From Diogma glabrata (taxonomy: Eukaryota > Arthropoda > Insecta > Diptera > Cylindrotomidae), in assembly GCA_963693315.1 (NCBI GenBank), contig OY856188.1, positions 159,123,493 through 159,187,492 on the forward strand: a stretch of DNA of 64,000 nucleotides, read 5' to 3'. The translations under genes were made by a program, and so were the position numbers. A model generated the notes under the pieces. That model did not search any database. It was given only the letters and a program-made list of their open reading frames with translations, and had not been told where the DNA came from. Position 1 is the first letter of the stretch. Every line of letters begins with the position of its first letter. This document shows, piece by piece, positions 46,281 to 57,422 of the stretch.

Positions 46281-47429
46281 TTATCTAAAAACAGTTTTTC
46301 CATGATTATCGATGCACCATTCAACCGTTGCATACACATAAATAAGTCGCCTTTCAACAGCCTCCAAATGATCTTTGGTCAATATTGGATGTAACACATC
46401 ATTTTTTGTTAACTCATCTATAAGCTCCGTTAGTGCGCCCCCGGAAAATATTTTTAATCGAAGCCAAGTAGATCGCCGCAATCTATTAATAAAATATTGA
46501 AATTATTATAACGCTTCTATATTTATGGTTTTTGTTACCCTACATGCAACATTGATACAATGGTGCTAAAATATCAATAAAATCCTTATAAGGATTTCCG
46601 AAACCTTTTCCGTTATCTAATAATAATATTCTGTCATTTCTTGTTTCATAATGATGTCTATCCCCATTTTGTACAAGAAAATCAAAAATTGATGCCTCCA
46701 CTAGATCTAACAACCTGGTTTCTGGTAAAACTTGTTTTAACGACCTAAAATATTTGTATTAAAATCTATAAAAAAAATTGCGAAAAATTAAGTCGTAAAC
46801 AATTTTATAGTTAAATTTTTATTTAAATTCAAATTGAACTATAAAATTATGCCTTTAAAAATCTACTCGCAATATTTAGCATTTGTTTCCCATGCAGCTT
46901 CTACATTTCTTTTGTAAGTTCGTTGCCAAGGTGATCTTTCGCGTCGGATTGTCCCAGGAATATAATATATGACTACCCCTTCAAGTAAGTTTGATCCCTG
47001 TTGCCCACAAACTCTTTCAGATTTTTTACAATAATAACATTTTCCATAGAAACAAGTTTGATTTCCATTTTTTACCATAGTGGCTTTCAAATCCTCATCA
47101 GCTACATCAAGTATTTGTTGTGTATCAATATAACGACCGACTGCAATCGGAGTTGACCGAAAATTTAATATAATACTTAAATAAAACCCAAACACTTCAG
47201 CGGTATGTCGATCTTTCCCAGCGTAGACAGGACCATTAACAATATGATTTCTAGAATACCATTTAGGTTTAAATACTACTTGTTGTGTTCCAGTTATGTT
47301 AAATAATAATTTTAACTGTGTTCCTGCCTTATAATTTTTAGCTGCAAATATTGGTTCGTTCTTCATTGCATACATTATATTTTTTACAATTGGATCATTT
47401 TCGGGGAATAATTCGTTGCTTTCAGCCCA
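46281..47429 (-). CDS. FAM20B-like glycosaminoglycan xylosylkinase, three 3' exons
   Basis: Three exons on the minus strand: 47429-46867, 46744-46544 and 46482-46281, with 122- and 61-bp GT-AG introns. Joined, they give 321 codons plus stop with no break. Seen in order: [23 protein letters not shown] (nucleotide-binding Lys region), [11 protein letters not shown], the Cys-rich CFYGKCYYC, then in exon 2 QNGDRHHYE (catalytic Asp) and [12 protein letters not shown] (metal-binding Asp), and in exon 3 RRSTW and [11 protein letters not shown]. This is the secretory-pathway kinase fold of FAM20; FAM20B phosphorylates xylose in the proteoglycan linkage region in the Golgi. The N-terminal signal-anchor exon or exons are not visible and may lie upstream past the repeats. 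The only clear host gene here. Confidence 0.88.
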
Positions 47430-47705
47430 CTGAAAATAGTCCAAAATAATTAAAAAGAATTGTTCACGTTGGAAATACAAGTACTGGTTTGAGAAGGATA
47501 CATTAAAGCATCACACACGTGAGGTTTTGTATGTGTTTTAACGAAATTATATCAACACGCAAAACCCAAATGTTTTCCAAATTTATAATTTACATTTTGT
47601 AACTTTTTCGCTAATGTTTCTTAGAGCAGCGCAAGCTGTCCAGTGTCAACAAGAGCGTTTAAGCTGTGTTAGCTTCAACAATTTGAAACTCAACATCTTC
47701 TACAT
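47430..47705. other. Upstream intron or flank of the kinase gene
   Basis: The sequence directly above exon 1 is a good splice acceptor (CTATTTTCAG on the minus strand). No upstream exon of FAM20 was recognised in this interval. Confidence 0.4.
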
Positions 47706-48170
47706 CTATATATAAATACGTAAGCACTATTTTTGTGGTATCATTTCAAAATATTTGCAACAACAAAAGTGGAGCAATATGTATATCGTTGGAAAGGTCT
47801 TAAGTAGTAGATGTGCCGAAAAATATGTTTTTTGAATTTTGACGATTTTTGAGAAAAAAGGGGAAAACTGTGATAGGTGTGTTTTTTTGAGTTTTTTGTT
47901 CGGTTATTTTGTTTTTTTTTTTTCAAGTTATTTGTTTTACAATTCAAAATCAATTATCTATATATATAAACGTAAGCACTACATTTGTGGTACCATTTCA
48001 AATTATTTGCTTCAACAAAAGTGGAGCAATATATATTTCGCCGGAAAGGTCTTAAGAGTAGATGTGCCGAAAATTTTTTTTGGAATTTGGAGGATTTTTT
48101 TGAAGAAAAAGGGGGAAATGTGAAGGTGTGTTTTTTTGAGTTTGTTGTCCGATAATTTGGTTTTTACTTC
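47706..48170 (+). repeat. Two ~254-bp tandem units
   Basis: ACGTAAGCACTA.TTTGTGGTA, CAACAAAAGTGGAGCAATAT, GGAAAGGTCTTAAG.AGTAGA and GGTGTGTTTTTTTGAGTTT occur once in each unit. Non-coding, low divergence. Confidence 0.8.
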
Positions 48171-48519
48171 ACCACAATTTTCAATTAAAAAATCTTACAT
48201 ATCCTATGTTTTATTTTATCTTTTGTTTGGACCATCTCCAATTTAAATAGCAAAAAAATTGTAGTATGTCTGTGGGTTCGCGTGCGTTGGTGGGTGGGTG
48301 GTTGACAAAAACACATTGGATCTTGATGAAACTTTGGTATATAACCCAAGTTCACTTGAAAATAGAAGATTTGGATTCATTAAACTGGACAAAATGGTTG
48401 GAGTCTTCCGAACTGTTTGAATCTTCAATAACTTCTAATCCTGGATTTCAATCTTATTGAAACCTGATATATAAGGTTTCAGTACTGTTTCCAATATTAC
48501 TGCGTACCAACTTTCGGTT

Positions 48520-51500
48520 TGCGTAGCGAAATCTGAAATTCGACGTCCACACCGTGCTGCCTGGGTAATGCTGACAGAATTAGGTTGGTGTATTGGAGAC
48601 AAGCAGAGTAAAAACTGCTTAGTCAATGACGCTACATCATGGCGAATTGGCGCTCTACAACCAATGCGACTCAAGTGTCTGTTCTCCATGTCAGGGGCGG
48701 ATTGGAGCGGGCGTCTGTCTTGAATCAAGCGGCTCGCTATATAAACGTGTAAAAAGGTTGTTTCTGGTGACCTTAATATGCAGAACGAACCCATTCACGA
48801 AAATTTGGTTTGGGCCTAAGGTTAACCCTAACTCCGGAAAAAAAAACTTTGTTAAATTTGGAAATCAGAAAGAGAATAACAGACCCGGATTTAAAAATAG
48901 AATCTTACCTGGACGTGAAAAAGGGCTAGACTACCGAATCAGAACGTGGAGCGTGCGCAGCCTGAGCGCTCCTGATGCTTTTATGAGTCTAGAAACAGAG
49001 GTTGAGAGGTATAGGATGAATATTATTGCTCGACAAGAAATTAGACAGCCGATAATCGGAAAACAAGATTTGGATAGTCACTCTCTAGTCTCTATACTGT
49101 AGTGGTCATCCTTCTCGAAGAGAATTTGAAACTGGCTTTCTTGTTGGTGCACGTATACAAGAAACCGTGATGAAATTCATCCCGATCAGTGAGAGGATCT
49201 GCTACCTACGTGTACGCGGTACATATAACAATATAAGAGGAAAGGAAGAGATATCTCTAATGGAAATGTGGTGGGTCCCAACAGCCTGCATTTGAATTCG
49301 AATGATAATGGTGAGAGAATGAATGAGTTTGCATTATCAAATAATTTGACAATTGCCAGTACGTTCTTTCCGCATCGATCGATTCATAAGCAGACTTGGG
49401 TCTCACCGAATGGAAACACTCGAAATCAAATTGATCACGTTCTAGTAACAGCACGTTTCTTTTCGAGCGTTCTGGATGTGCGATCCTTTAGAGGTGCATA
49501 CATTGGAAGTGACTACTTCCTTGTATGTGCTACGATAAGGTTCGACTTCCCAAATCCAGGCATTCCAAAATTCAATCAGCGGAAACGTTTTAACATCTCA
49601 TCATTAAAGAATGCTGAAACGGAAGAGAGATATCAAAACCATGTTGCCGAAACATTGGATAAATCAGAAACCATTAATGGAGACGTCGATAAGTCATGGT
49701 ATTTGCTCAAAGATGCTGTTTTAAGCGCTGCTGAGGGAATACTTGGACGACCACAGAACCACTCCCAGAAGCCATGGATGGATCAAGCATACCTTGACGC
49801 TATTCAATACAAAAGAGATTGCTATCTAAAGTGTCTACAAGAAGGCAACACCAGGTCCACGAAAGAGGACTATAAACTGGCAAGACAAGCCGTTACAAAG
49901 CTATGTAGATGAACGAAGTGAAAATCGTGGATGAGACAGTGTGAGGAGGTTGAAAGCTTCAATAAGGAACATAAATCGCGTACCTTCTTTCAACAGGTTA
50001 AAACCTTAAAGAAGGGCCCTCAAACTAGATCGACTGCTATTCAAAACGAAGATGGGGAGCTACAAGTAGACCTTAAAAATATTTTAGATTCTTGGGCCGC
50101 TTATTTTGAGAATCTTCTCAACTTAAGTGACCAGCAACAAGTCGGGCGACGAGCAAAGCTTATTCGTGCGTCAAAGGTACATGTAGACGAACCAACCAAA
50201 GAGGAATTCGAAGCGGCGCTGTCAAAGTTAAAACGCGATAAAGCCCCTGGTATCGACGATATAACATCCGAAATGATTGTACATGGTGGCGAAACTCTAT
50301 CTCTCTGTTCAAATGATCTGGAGGACTGAAACCATGCCACAGGACTGGAACACAGCTTTGCTGATACCAATCCATAAAAAAGGCAATCGCCTACAATGTG
50401 CAAACAACTACAGAGGAATCGCTCTCCTTTGCACAGCATATAAGATTTTATCCTACATTTTGCTATCCAAAATCAATCCTTTTGCTGAACAACTGTTTGG
50501 AGAATATCAGTGTGGTTTCCGGCGGGGCCGAGGTACTACCGATGCACTTTTCTCGATAAGGATAATTTTGGAAAAGTCCCGAGAGTTCAACATACCTGTG
50601 CACCAACTCTTAATTGATTTCAGGCAGGCCTATGACTCTCTCGAACGAGAGACTCTATGGTCTGCTCTGGTGTCAATGGGAATTCCCAGTAAGCTGGTAT
50701 CACTGTGCAAAATGGACAGTACAGAACTCTCAATGCTGTGTACGAGTAGAGAACGAAATATCAATGTTTTTTAAAGTCGACTCCGGTTTAAGACAAGGTG
50801 ATGCTATCTCTCCTATACTTTTTAATTTAGCCATGGAATATGTGTGCCGTCAAAAGAAACTACCGACTAATAACAATATCTTGTCAATAAACTCAGTACA
50901 GATGATTGCTTACGCTGATGATGTTGTCATCCTCGGCCGAAGTGTAGCTGTTATGAGTGCGACTTTCAAGTCGCTTGAGAGTGGTGCTAAAACTAAAATT
51001 GGTCTGCAAATTAACTACAATAAAACCAAACATATGAATGTTTCAAGAGAGGCTGAGAAGAAAGATTTTATGTGCGGCGATGAACGAATTGAGGGAGTTG
51101 AATCTCTTTTAAATATTTGGGATCAATGCTTGACTCAAACAACAGCATACTAACAGATATAAAAGCTCGAATCGCTGCAGGTAATCGAACTTTCTACTCA
51201 ATTAAACCTCTCCTTGGATCACCGTATGTATCAACACTAACACCAAGCTCAAGTTATACAAGACATTGATTAGACCGGTTGTGATGTATGGATCACAAAC
51301 GTGGACCCTTACACAAAATGACGAATCGCATTTATCTGTATTTGAGCGTAAGATCCTACGCTACATTTTTGGGCCACTTAAGACAGACGATGGAGAGTAT
51401 AGAACCCGGTATAACGTTGAGATCAGAGACCTTCTTGAGGGTCCTGATATAATAGGTTGTATCCGTTCTAATAGGATTGCTTGGTTTGGGCATGTTCTAC

Positions 51501-51733
51501 GAGCCGATTCATAGTCTGGAATGATTAGAAAAATGTACGTTACCCCAGGGAGTGGGCGACCGCGAGGTAGACCACGACTACAATGGGAGGCTGACGTAAT
51601 AAACGACCTTAAAAAAATCGGCTGCCATGGTAATTATGTCGCTGTTGCGAATGACCGTGGTGAATATTCAAAGCTGATTAGCCTGGCAACGCTCCTACAT
51701 GGACCATGAACGCCGATAAAAAAAAAAAAAAAA
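48520..51733 (+). mobile_element. RTE-type LINE, nearly full length but degraded
   Basis: The 5' end (about 48520) matches the 5' UTR of the minus-strand copy near 60480-60830 (CGTGCTGCCTGGGTAA, AATTAGGTTGGTGTA, AGCGGCTCGCTATATAAACG). The 3' end is an A-run at 51719-51733. The coding part carries EN and RT with many lesions. It shares its 3' end with 905-1225. Confidence 0.9.
48900..51709 (+). pseudogene. RTE ORF: endonuclease and reverse transcriptase, broken
   Basis: Endonuclease pieces: RIRTWSVRSLSAP (48938-48976), FETGFLVGARIQE (about 49124, another frame), and SLHLNSNDNGERMNEFALSN to NQIDHVLV (49268-49440). A deletion near 49250 removes the middle of the nuclease, including its GDFNA block. 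RT: LKRDKAPGIDDI (50230), ANNYRGIALLCTAYKIL, CGFRRGRGTTDALF, LIDFRQAYDSLER, and the catalytic AYADDVVIL (50905). The C-terminus ends with GSGRPRGRPRLQW. At least three frameshifts (about 50310, 50740-50770 and 51110) and stops make it inactive. Confidence 0.9.
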
Positions 51734-51739
51734 TTGTGT

Positions 51740-52520
51740 TGTTTATCCCTTCTATACCTTCAGATACGAAATCGAAATCGATTTTCATGAAACGTAGGTC
51801 AAATGTTTCAATCAATGTGATAAAGATTTCATTAGCATTTGGGGTACATTGTACTCAGGGTTGGGGGGTCCACCATACAACAGGTGGTTTTTTTCACAAT
51901 ATTTTATATTTGTTGGGAGCATACAACATTTGCTCGTGAATAAATTTTGATGGCACTTTAAAAAAGAAAGATCCAAATATGCATGACAAGGAGCTGATTA
52001 GTTTTTGAGCGATATATAACAAAGTGGTGAGGGGTCCCCCGAGCACCTGTTTTTTGAAAACTCAATAACATCTACGCCTGATAATCGAATTGGATGAATC
52101 TTGCTATTTAAACATTTGGTAGGGTTCACAACAGCTCTGCATCCTAACTTCTGGTTTTTAACTAACCATAAAAAATTTTGTTTGCATGCAATTTTCTGTA
52201 TTTTGTCAGTGTCTTTATTCACACTATAGCCTACAATAATGAAGTGATTATGATAAAACTTATGAGTGTGCGAAGATAATGATCGACTTTTTGAGTTTTG
52301 GGACACATTGATCTAAGTGGCGGTGGGTATACCATACAACTGCTAACTGTTCACACTTATATTGGAATAAGTGGTGAGGGCCTCCCGAGCACCTGTTTAT
52401 TTATGTAAAACTTTAATATCATCAGTTCTTGATAATTGATTTTGATTAAACTTGGTATATATGCTTAGAGTATGATTTGTAACAGTTCTGCATTCCAATT
52501 TACGGTTTGTCACTTCCGGT
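51740..52520 (+). repeat. Two diverged ~350-450-bp tandem units
   Basis: GTGGTGAGGG..CCCCGAGCACCTGTTT occurs at 52022 and 52371, and CAGCTCTGCATCC..ACTT / CAGTTCTGCATTCCAATTT at 52128 and 52482. ACCATACAAC blocks precede each. A related block lies near 22285. Non-coding. Confidence 0.65.
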
Positions 52521-52797
52521 AAATTATATTTTGCTTTTCCTATCCGTGCAAATAAAATTTATGTCTGTACAGAAACTATAGCTTTCTTTAATGTTTTATA
52601 ATTAGAACTACGAGAAATCTATAGCATCGGTTAGCCATTATTTGAAGTTTTGATAGATCTTAGGTCACTATATATTTAGAAGATTTGGTTTCCAGAGCTG
52701 TGGTGAAGTTTGCCTTTACATCAGCGTCGCAATATATTTTAAAGTTTTTTGTTTCACAGTTCAAAATCAATTGAATCAATAAATCAAACTCTAATTT

Positions 52798-52963
52798 TGT
52801 TTTTTTGTTTTTTCTAGCAAGCTGTCAAATAGGAAATATCTTTTATTCTTAATAAAGTGTTCCATAAAAGCGAACAATATTATAACGTTTAAAACTGTTG
52901 AATTGTTTATTTCGAGTTAATTATTTATTCTTAATCTAGGACTGCAAGATCTCTGAATAATCA
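52798..52963 (+). repeat. 5' LTR of the old Copia element
   Basis: About 166 bp, TG...CA, followed by the primer-binding-site-like GGTTATAGGCC. Confidence 0.7.
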
Positions 52964-52999
52964 TAAAAGGTTATAGGCCTAGAGTTCTAGATAGATTGC

Positions 53000-53720
53000 A
53001 TAAAATAAATAATTAAAATAATTTTCATAGCCAGCTCGTCGAAGTGTACTGAAATAGTATATTTCATTAGGAGTCTAGAAATAAGGATTTTTCCGTGCGC
53101 GCGTGACAAATTCTCGTGAGGCGAAGCGATACGATATACGATATGTCATGCAAGCACGAAAAAATCCATTTCCGGACGTGTAATGAACGATACTTTTTAT
53201 TATACTTATCTGAAAACAACGCAAAAAAGGATAAGAAGTAAATTTAGAACATTTTATTTTCAAAGTAATCATAATACAGCGTAGTAGTACCAATAATACA
53301 AGAAAAGAAGTAAATTTTAGTTGTAAAATCATTAACTAATTGACAATAGTCTCAGATCAACTTAAAACTTTTTTTAATTCGTCAAGAAAGGTGTGCAGAA
53401 GTACTTTAAACAACTTTTAGTTTCCGGACTTGGCCCGAAAGTGGCCAATTTTTTGATTTTTGGCCAAAAATAAAAAATATTTAATATCTCGGGAGAAAAG
53501 TAATGAATTTTTGAACACCATTGAACACCCTCAACTGCAAAAACTACCCCTTTTAGGGTATTTTTTGCTATTTTGTGGACGTCAAGCTAAGATTATAAGA
53601 AAATGCAATTTTCAAGAATATTTAAGAAGAATTTAAATCTGTTTAATTATATGCCAAAATTGGGTCAAGTGGGCTAATAAAAGGGGGTTAAAACCGAAAT
53701 AATAAAAAATACGAGAAAAT
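53000..53720. other. Copia leader region, non-coding, with a hairpin
   Basis: GGATTTTTCCGTGC (53095) and GCACGAAAAAATCC (53154-53167) form a hairpin that may be a small inserted foldback. No gag N-terminus can be read here. Confidence 0.4.
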
Positions 53721-53722
53721 AC

Positions 53723-56265
53723 TTGACTATTTATCAAAAGCCCATCGCATTGCCGACGAGATTCAACAACAAGGTGAAATTGTCTGAAAAGCTTAAAATG
53801 GTTCGTATTATTGGTAGCCTGTCATCAAAATTTAACAATTTCAAGACAGTATGGTATAATACGAAAGATAGTCGATCATTAGATACATTAATGTCACAAG
53901 TTGCATTTGTTGCTGGCAAATCTCATAAAAGAAAAGATAGCAAGAAACCAAAATTAAACGGTAAAGCAAATATTGCTGATATTAAAAAGAAAGCACGTTG
54001 CCATACGTGTAACAAAATCGGTAATTGGACAAAAGAATGTCCTACAAAGAATTCTTCATCCGAAAACAAGTAAAATCGGGAAGTGAATCAGCATGTTGTT
54101 GCGATGTTAAATATACAAATAAAGTAGATAGCAACGTTTGGTTTGGTCAGGCGCATCCAATCATATGACTTATCACCGCAGTTGGTTTCATGATTTTCAA
54201 TGGTGAAAAGTTTGTCAAAATGCTGATGATCGAGAGTTGAAAATTCATGGAATCGGTACAATTTTGATTGAAAGTTAACAATCAGTGGGAGCCAGTTCGG
54301 CTGGAGAATGTATTATTTGTACCAAATTTGGGTAAACATTTATTGTTAATCGCCGTGTTAACAGATAAAAATTTGAACGCCGTACAAAATAAAAAGGGTA
54401 TCACGTTTTTGGACAAAAACAACAAAGTTGTAGCAACAGGCCAGCGGATCAAGAAAAATCAACTAAAAATGGACATCAGATTACGTATCAAAGAATATGC
54501 GAATGTCGCATCTGTATCACTTCAACATTGGCACCGTCGCCTAGGTCGTCATCTTCGACGCGATTAAAAGAATGAGCAAAGATGGTTTGGTTGACGGCAT
54601 GAATTTATTGAATAATGATAAATTTTTTGGTGAAAAATGTCAGTTTGGTAAAATGACACGATCAAATCATAAAGTTGCAGTAAAGCGTTCATCAGCTCGA
54701 GGTGAATACATGCACGTTGATTTATGTGGTCCGATGGAAGAAGTAGGAATTTGTGGATATCAGTTCTGCATGTTAATTAAAGACGAGGCAACAAGTTTTC
54801 GTTTTATATGCTTGTTAAAATCAAGGGATAAAGTCTTTGATCGCTTTTCATTATTTATTCCAATGATCAACGTAACGAAAATATTTAATACAAGTTCCTG
54901 TATTAAATATTTTCGTTATGACAATGGTACAGAATTCGTTAATAAACAAGTTAACGGTTTATTGTAAAAATATGGTATTCAACAAGAAAATATTGTGGCA
55001 TATACACCGGAACAAAATGGAAGAATAGAACGTGAAAATCGTATAGTTATTGAATGTGCCAGAACAATGATAATCGAAAGTGAATTACCAAAATGTGTAT
55101 GGTCGGAAGCAGTCAGAACAGAAGTGTACGTACTAGATCGTTAAACAAATTCTACATGTGTTGGTAGCACTCCCATATGAGAAATGGTTTGATCATAAAC
55201 CATTTTTGGGTCATGTTAAAATTTTTGGCACTGATTGTTTTGTTAATATTCCAAAACAACAACGCTAGAAGTGTGATCCAAAGGCAAGAAAAGTACATTT
55301 AGTTGGACACGAGCCCACCATTATTTTCGATTGTATGATCCAGTCAATCATAAGATATTCATCAACTGTGATGTTCGTTTGAATGAATTGAAATCAAAAT
55401 CTTGTGTTCTCAAAAATATTGATGATTTTGTCGTTATGAAAGCAGATAGTGTTGATCCAGCCGTTGAAAGTCAAGAAAAAGAAAATATTTTGGATGAAAG
55501 CAACGTGTTATCTCTTAATGAAGATGCTAACAATGGTGACACAACACTTCTTAATGAAAATGAAGTATTAAATGAAAGTGTAGATGATGAAAATCCAAAT
55601 GAAGACATTGATCAGACAGAACAACGTACAAATCAACGATATAATCTACGTCAAAAAGTAAGCCCACCAGATCGTTTAATTGAAAGTGGTTTTATGGTCG
55701 TCGTTACTGAGCCAAATACGTTTGATGAAGCCATGGCATCAAAAGAAAAAAGAATGGAAAAGTGCGATGGATGACTAATTTCGTTCCTTGATTCAAAGTA
55801 ATACATTAAAATTGGTGAAGTCACCGGGAAATCAAAAGATAATCGGTAGCCGTTGGGTATTCAAAATTAAATACAACACTGATGGTTCGGTTGATCGATT
55901 TAAAACTCGCCTTGTAGGCGTGGTTTCCCACAGCAATATGGTATCGATTACGAGGAAACATTTAGCCCCGTCATGAAATTCACTTCAGTTCGTGCAATTT
56001 TATCTATCGCCGCTAAGAACAAAATGCAGTTAAAACAATTCGACATAAAAACAGCATTTTTAAACGGAGACTCAAAAGAAGACGTTTCCAATTGTCTATA
56101 ACGACAACAGCGAAACAGTTTGTAAACTGGTTTGCCGATTATGGAATGCGATTTAACCAAAATCGCATCGCTTTCAAAAAATATTGTGTTCGCGCACATA
56201 TATGTCAAAGTTTTAGTAATAAAAATAGACCAATTTTTTGTGGGCATTATTATGTGGGCAATTAT
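53723..56265 (+). pseudogene. Copia gag-pol, first part, decayed
   Basis: 53723-54073 is the end of Gag with a zinc knuckle CHTCNKIGNWTKEC, in which the His position is Asn. The protease motif near 54150 has Gly where the catalytic Asp should be, plus a frameshift. 54268-54567 holds the pre-integrase LQHWHRRLGR. 54572-55130 is integrase (HVDLCGPMEE, FRYDNGTEFVN, TPEQNGRIERENR). 55331-55774 is the acidic linker, and 55788-56090 the start of RT (GSRWVFKIKYNTDG, then MKFTSVRAILSIAAKNKMQL in another frame). RT is lost after about 56262. Many stops. Confidence 0.85.
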
Positions 56266-57375
56266 TTTGAATTTTAACAGTATAACTTTATTGTTTTTTT
56301 AAACTAAACTTTAAAACACTTTGAAATTATAATTAACACTTTAATTAATTAAACGTAAATGGAAATTAAAACTTTCGCTGCAAAAAATAATGTATGAACT
56401 GTAAAATGAATTTTGTTTTTAAGTAATAGCTTTGCAAGAAACGTAATAGATTTTAGACGAAAATCGTTACTAATACACATATACAAAATATTAAGCAAAA
56501 TTGTTTTCAAAGAGAATCGCATTCCATAATTTCAAAACTGCAAAAAAAAATTTCTTCTACGAACTGTTTTATTTATTCTCTCTTCAACAGTAAAAAATTT
56601 AAACCAATTCAAAAATGTGTGGCAACTCGATGTAATAAAAACGTGATTAATGCTAAACTCATGAACACATCTACAAATTGCATCTATAAATATTACCATA
56701 GAGTGAAATTCTTCCAAACTAAATCATGTATTTAATATAGAAAAACTTTAAATTTATTGCAGAGTAACACACTTAGCAGTAAATCAGCAGAGGTCTGAAA
56801 AATCTAGCGAATTATTTTTAATCGTTCGTTTAAACGAAGCAGTCAAGTACCTACGACCCCTTTCTTTTTTTATTATCTAACAAGTTCAAACACACGATTC
56901 CATTTCTCAACACAAAACTTAATTCTCTATTCGTTCCTACTTCTCTATTTTCTATTCATCTTCTATGTTTTGATCTATAGCCACACAGAACAAGCAATCC
57001 ATATCGGCAAACTGAACTAAAAAATAGACATCATTTAGTTTAGAATAGGAATCTTTATCAAGGATCACCAACTCTTTCACTGTAACCATCAATCCACAGC
57101 CAAGATTCTCATACCCAATATTTAATATTAACTATAAGTTTCCTGAAAACCATCCCAATGTGATCATTCTACCTGTCGAGTCCACAAATGAAACCTGTCG
57201 AGTCCACAAAAAGCCATGTCAAAAACTGAGTACATTAATAAATTAAACCCTGAGTAAAAGGTTAGAATTCTAGCACGCACAGTTCTAAAACGTGAATTAA
57301 CAAACGCCGAATGGTCTCCCCAAAATACACGCATCTAAAATACCGATAAGAGCCATCGTATCCATCGTATCCAAA
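56266..57375. other. Unidentified segment inside the Copia RT
   Basis: About 1.1 kb of AT-rich sequence replaces part of the Copia RT. On the minus strand near 56500-56720 a damaged frame gives a VLKLWNAI-like motif, as at LINE C-termini, but nothing else confirms it. CCTGTCGAGTCCACAAA is directly repeated near 57174-57215. Ends are not defined. Confidence 0.35.
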
Positions 57376-57422
57376 CGGTCGCCTCAAGGCTCAATCAAGA
57401 TTCATCAAGGAGTAATGAGCAT

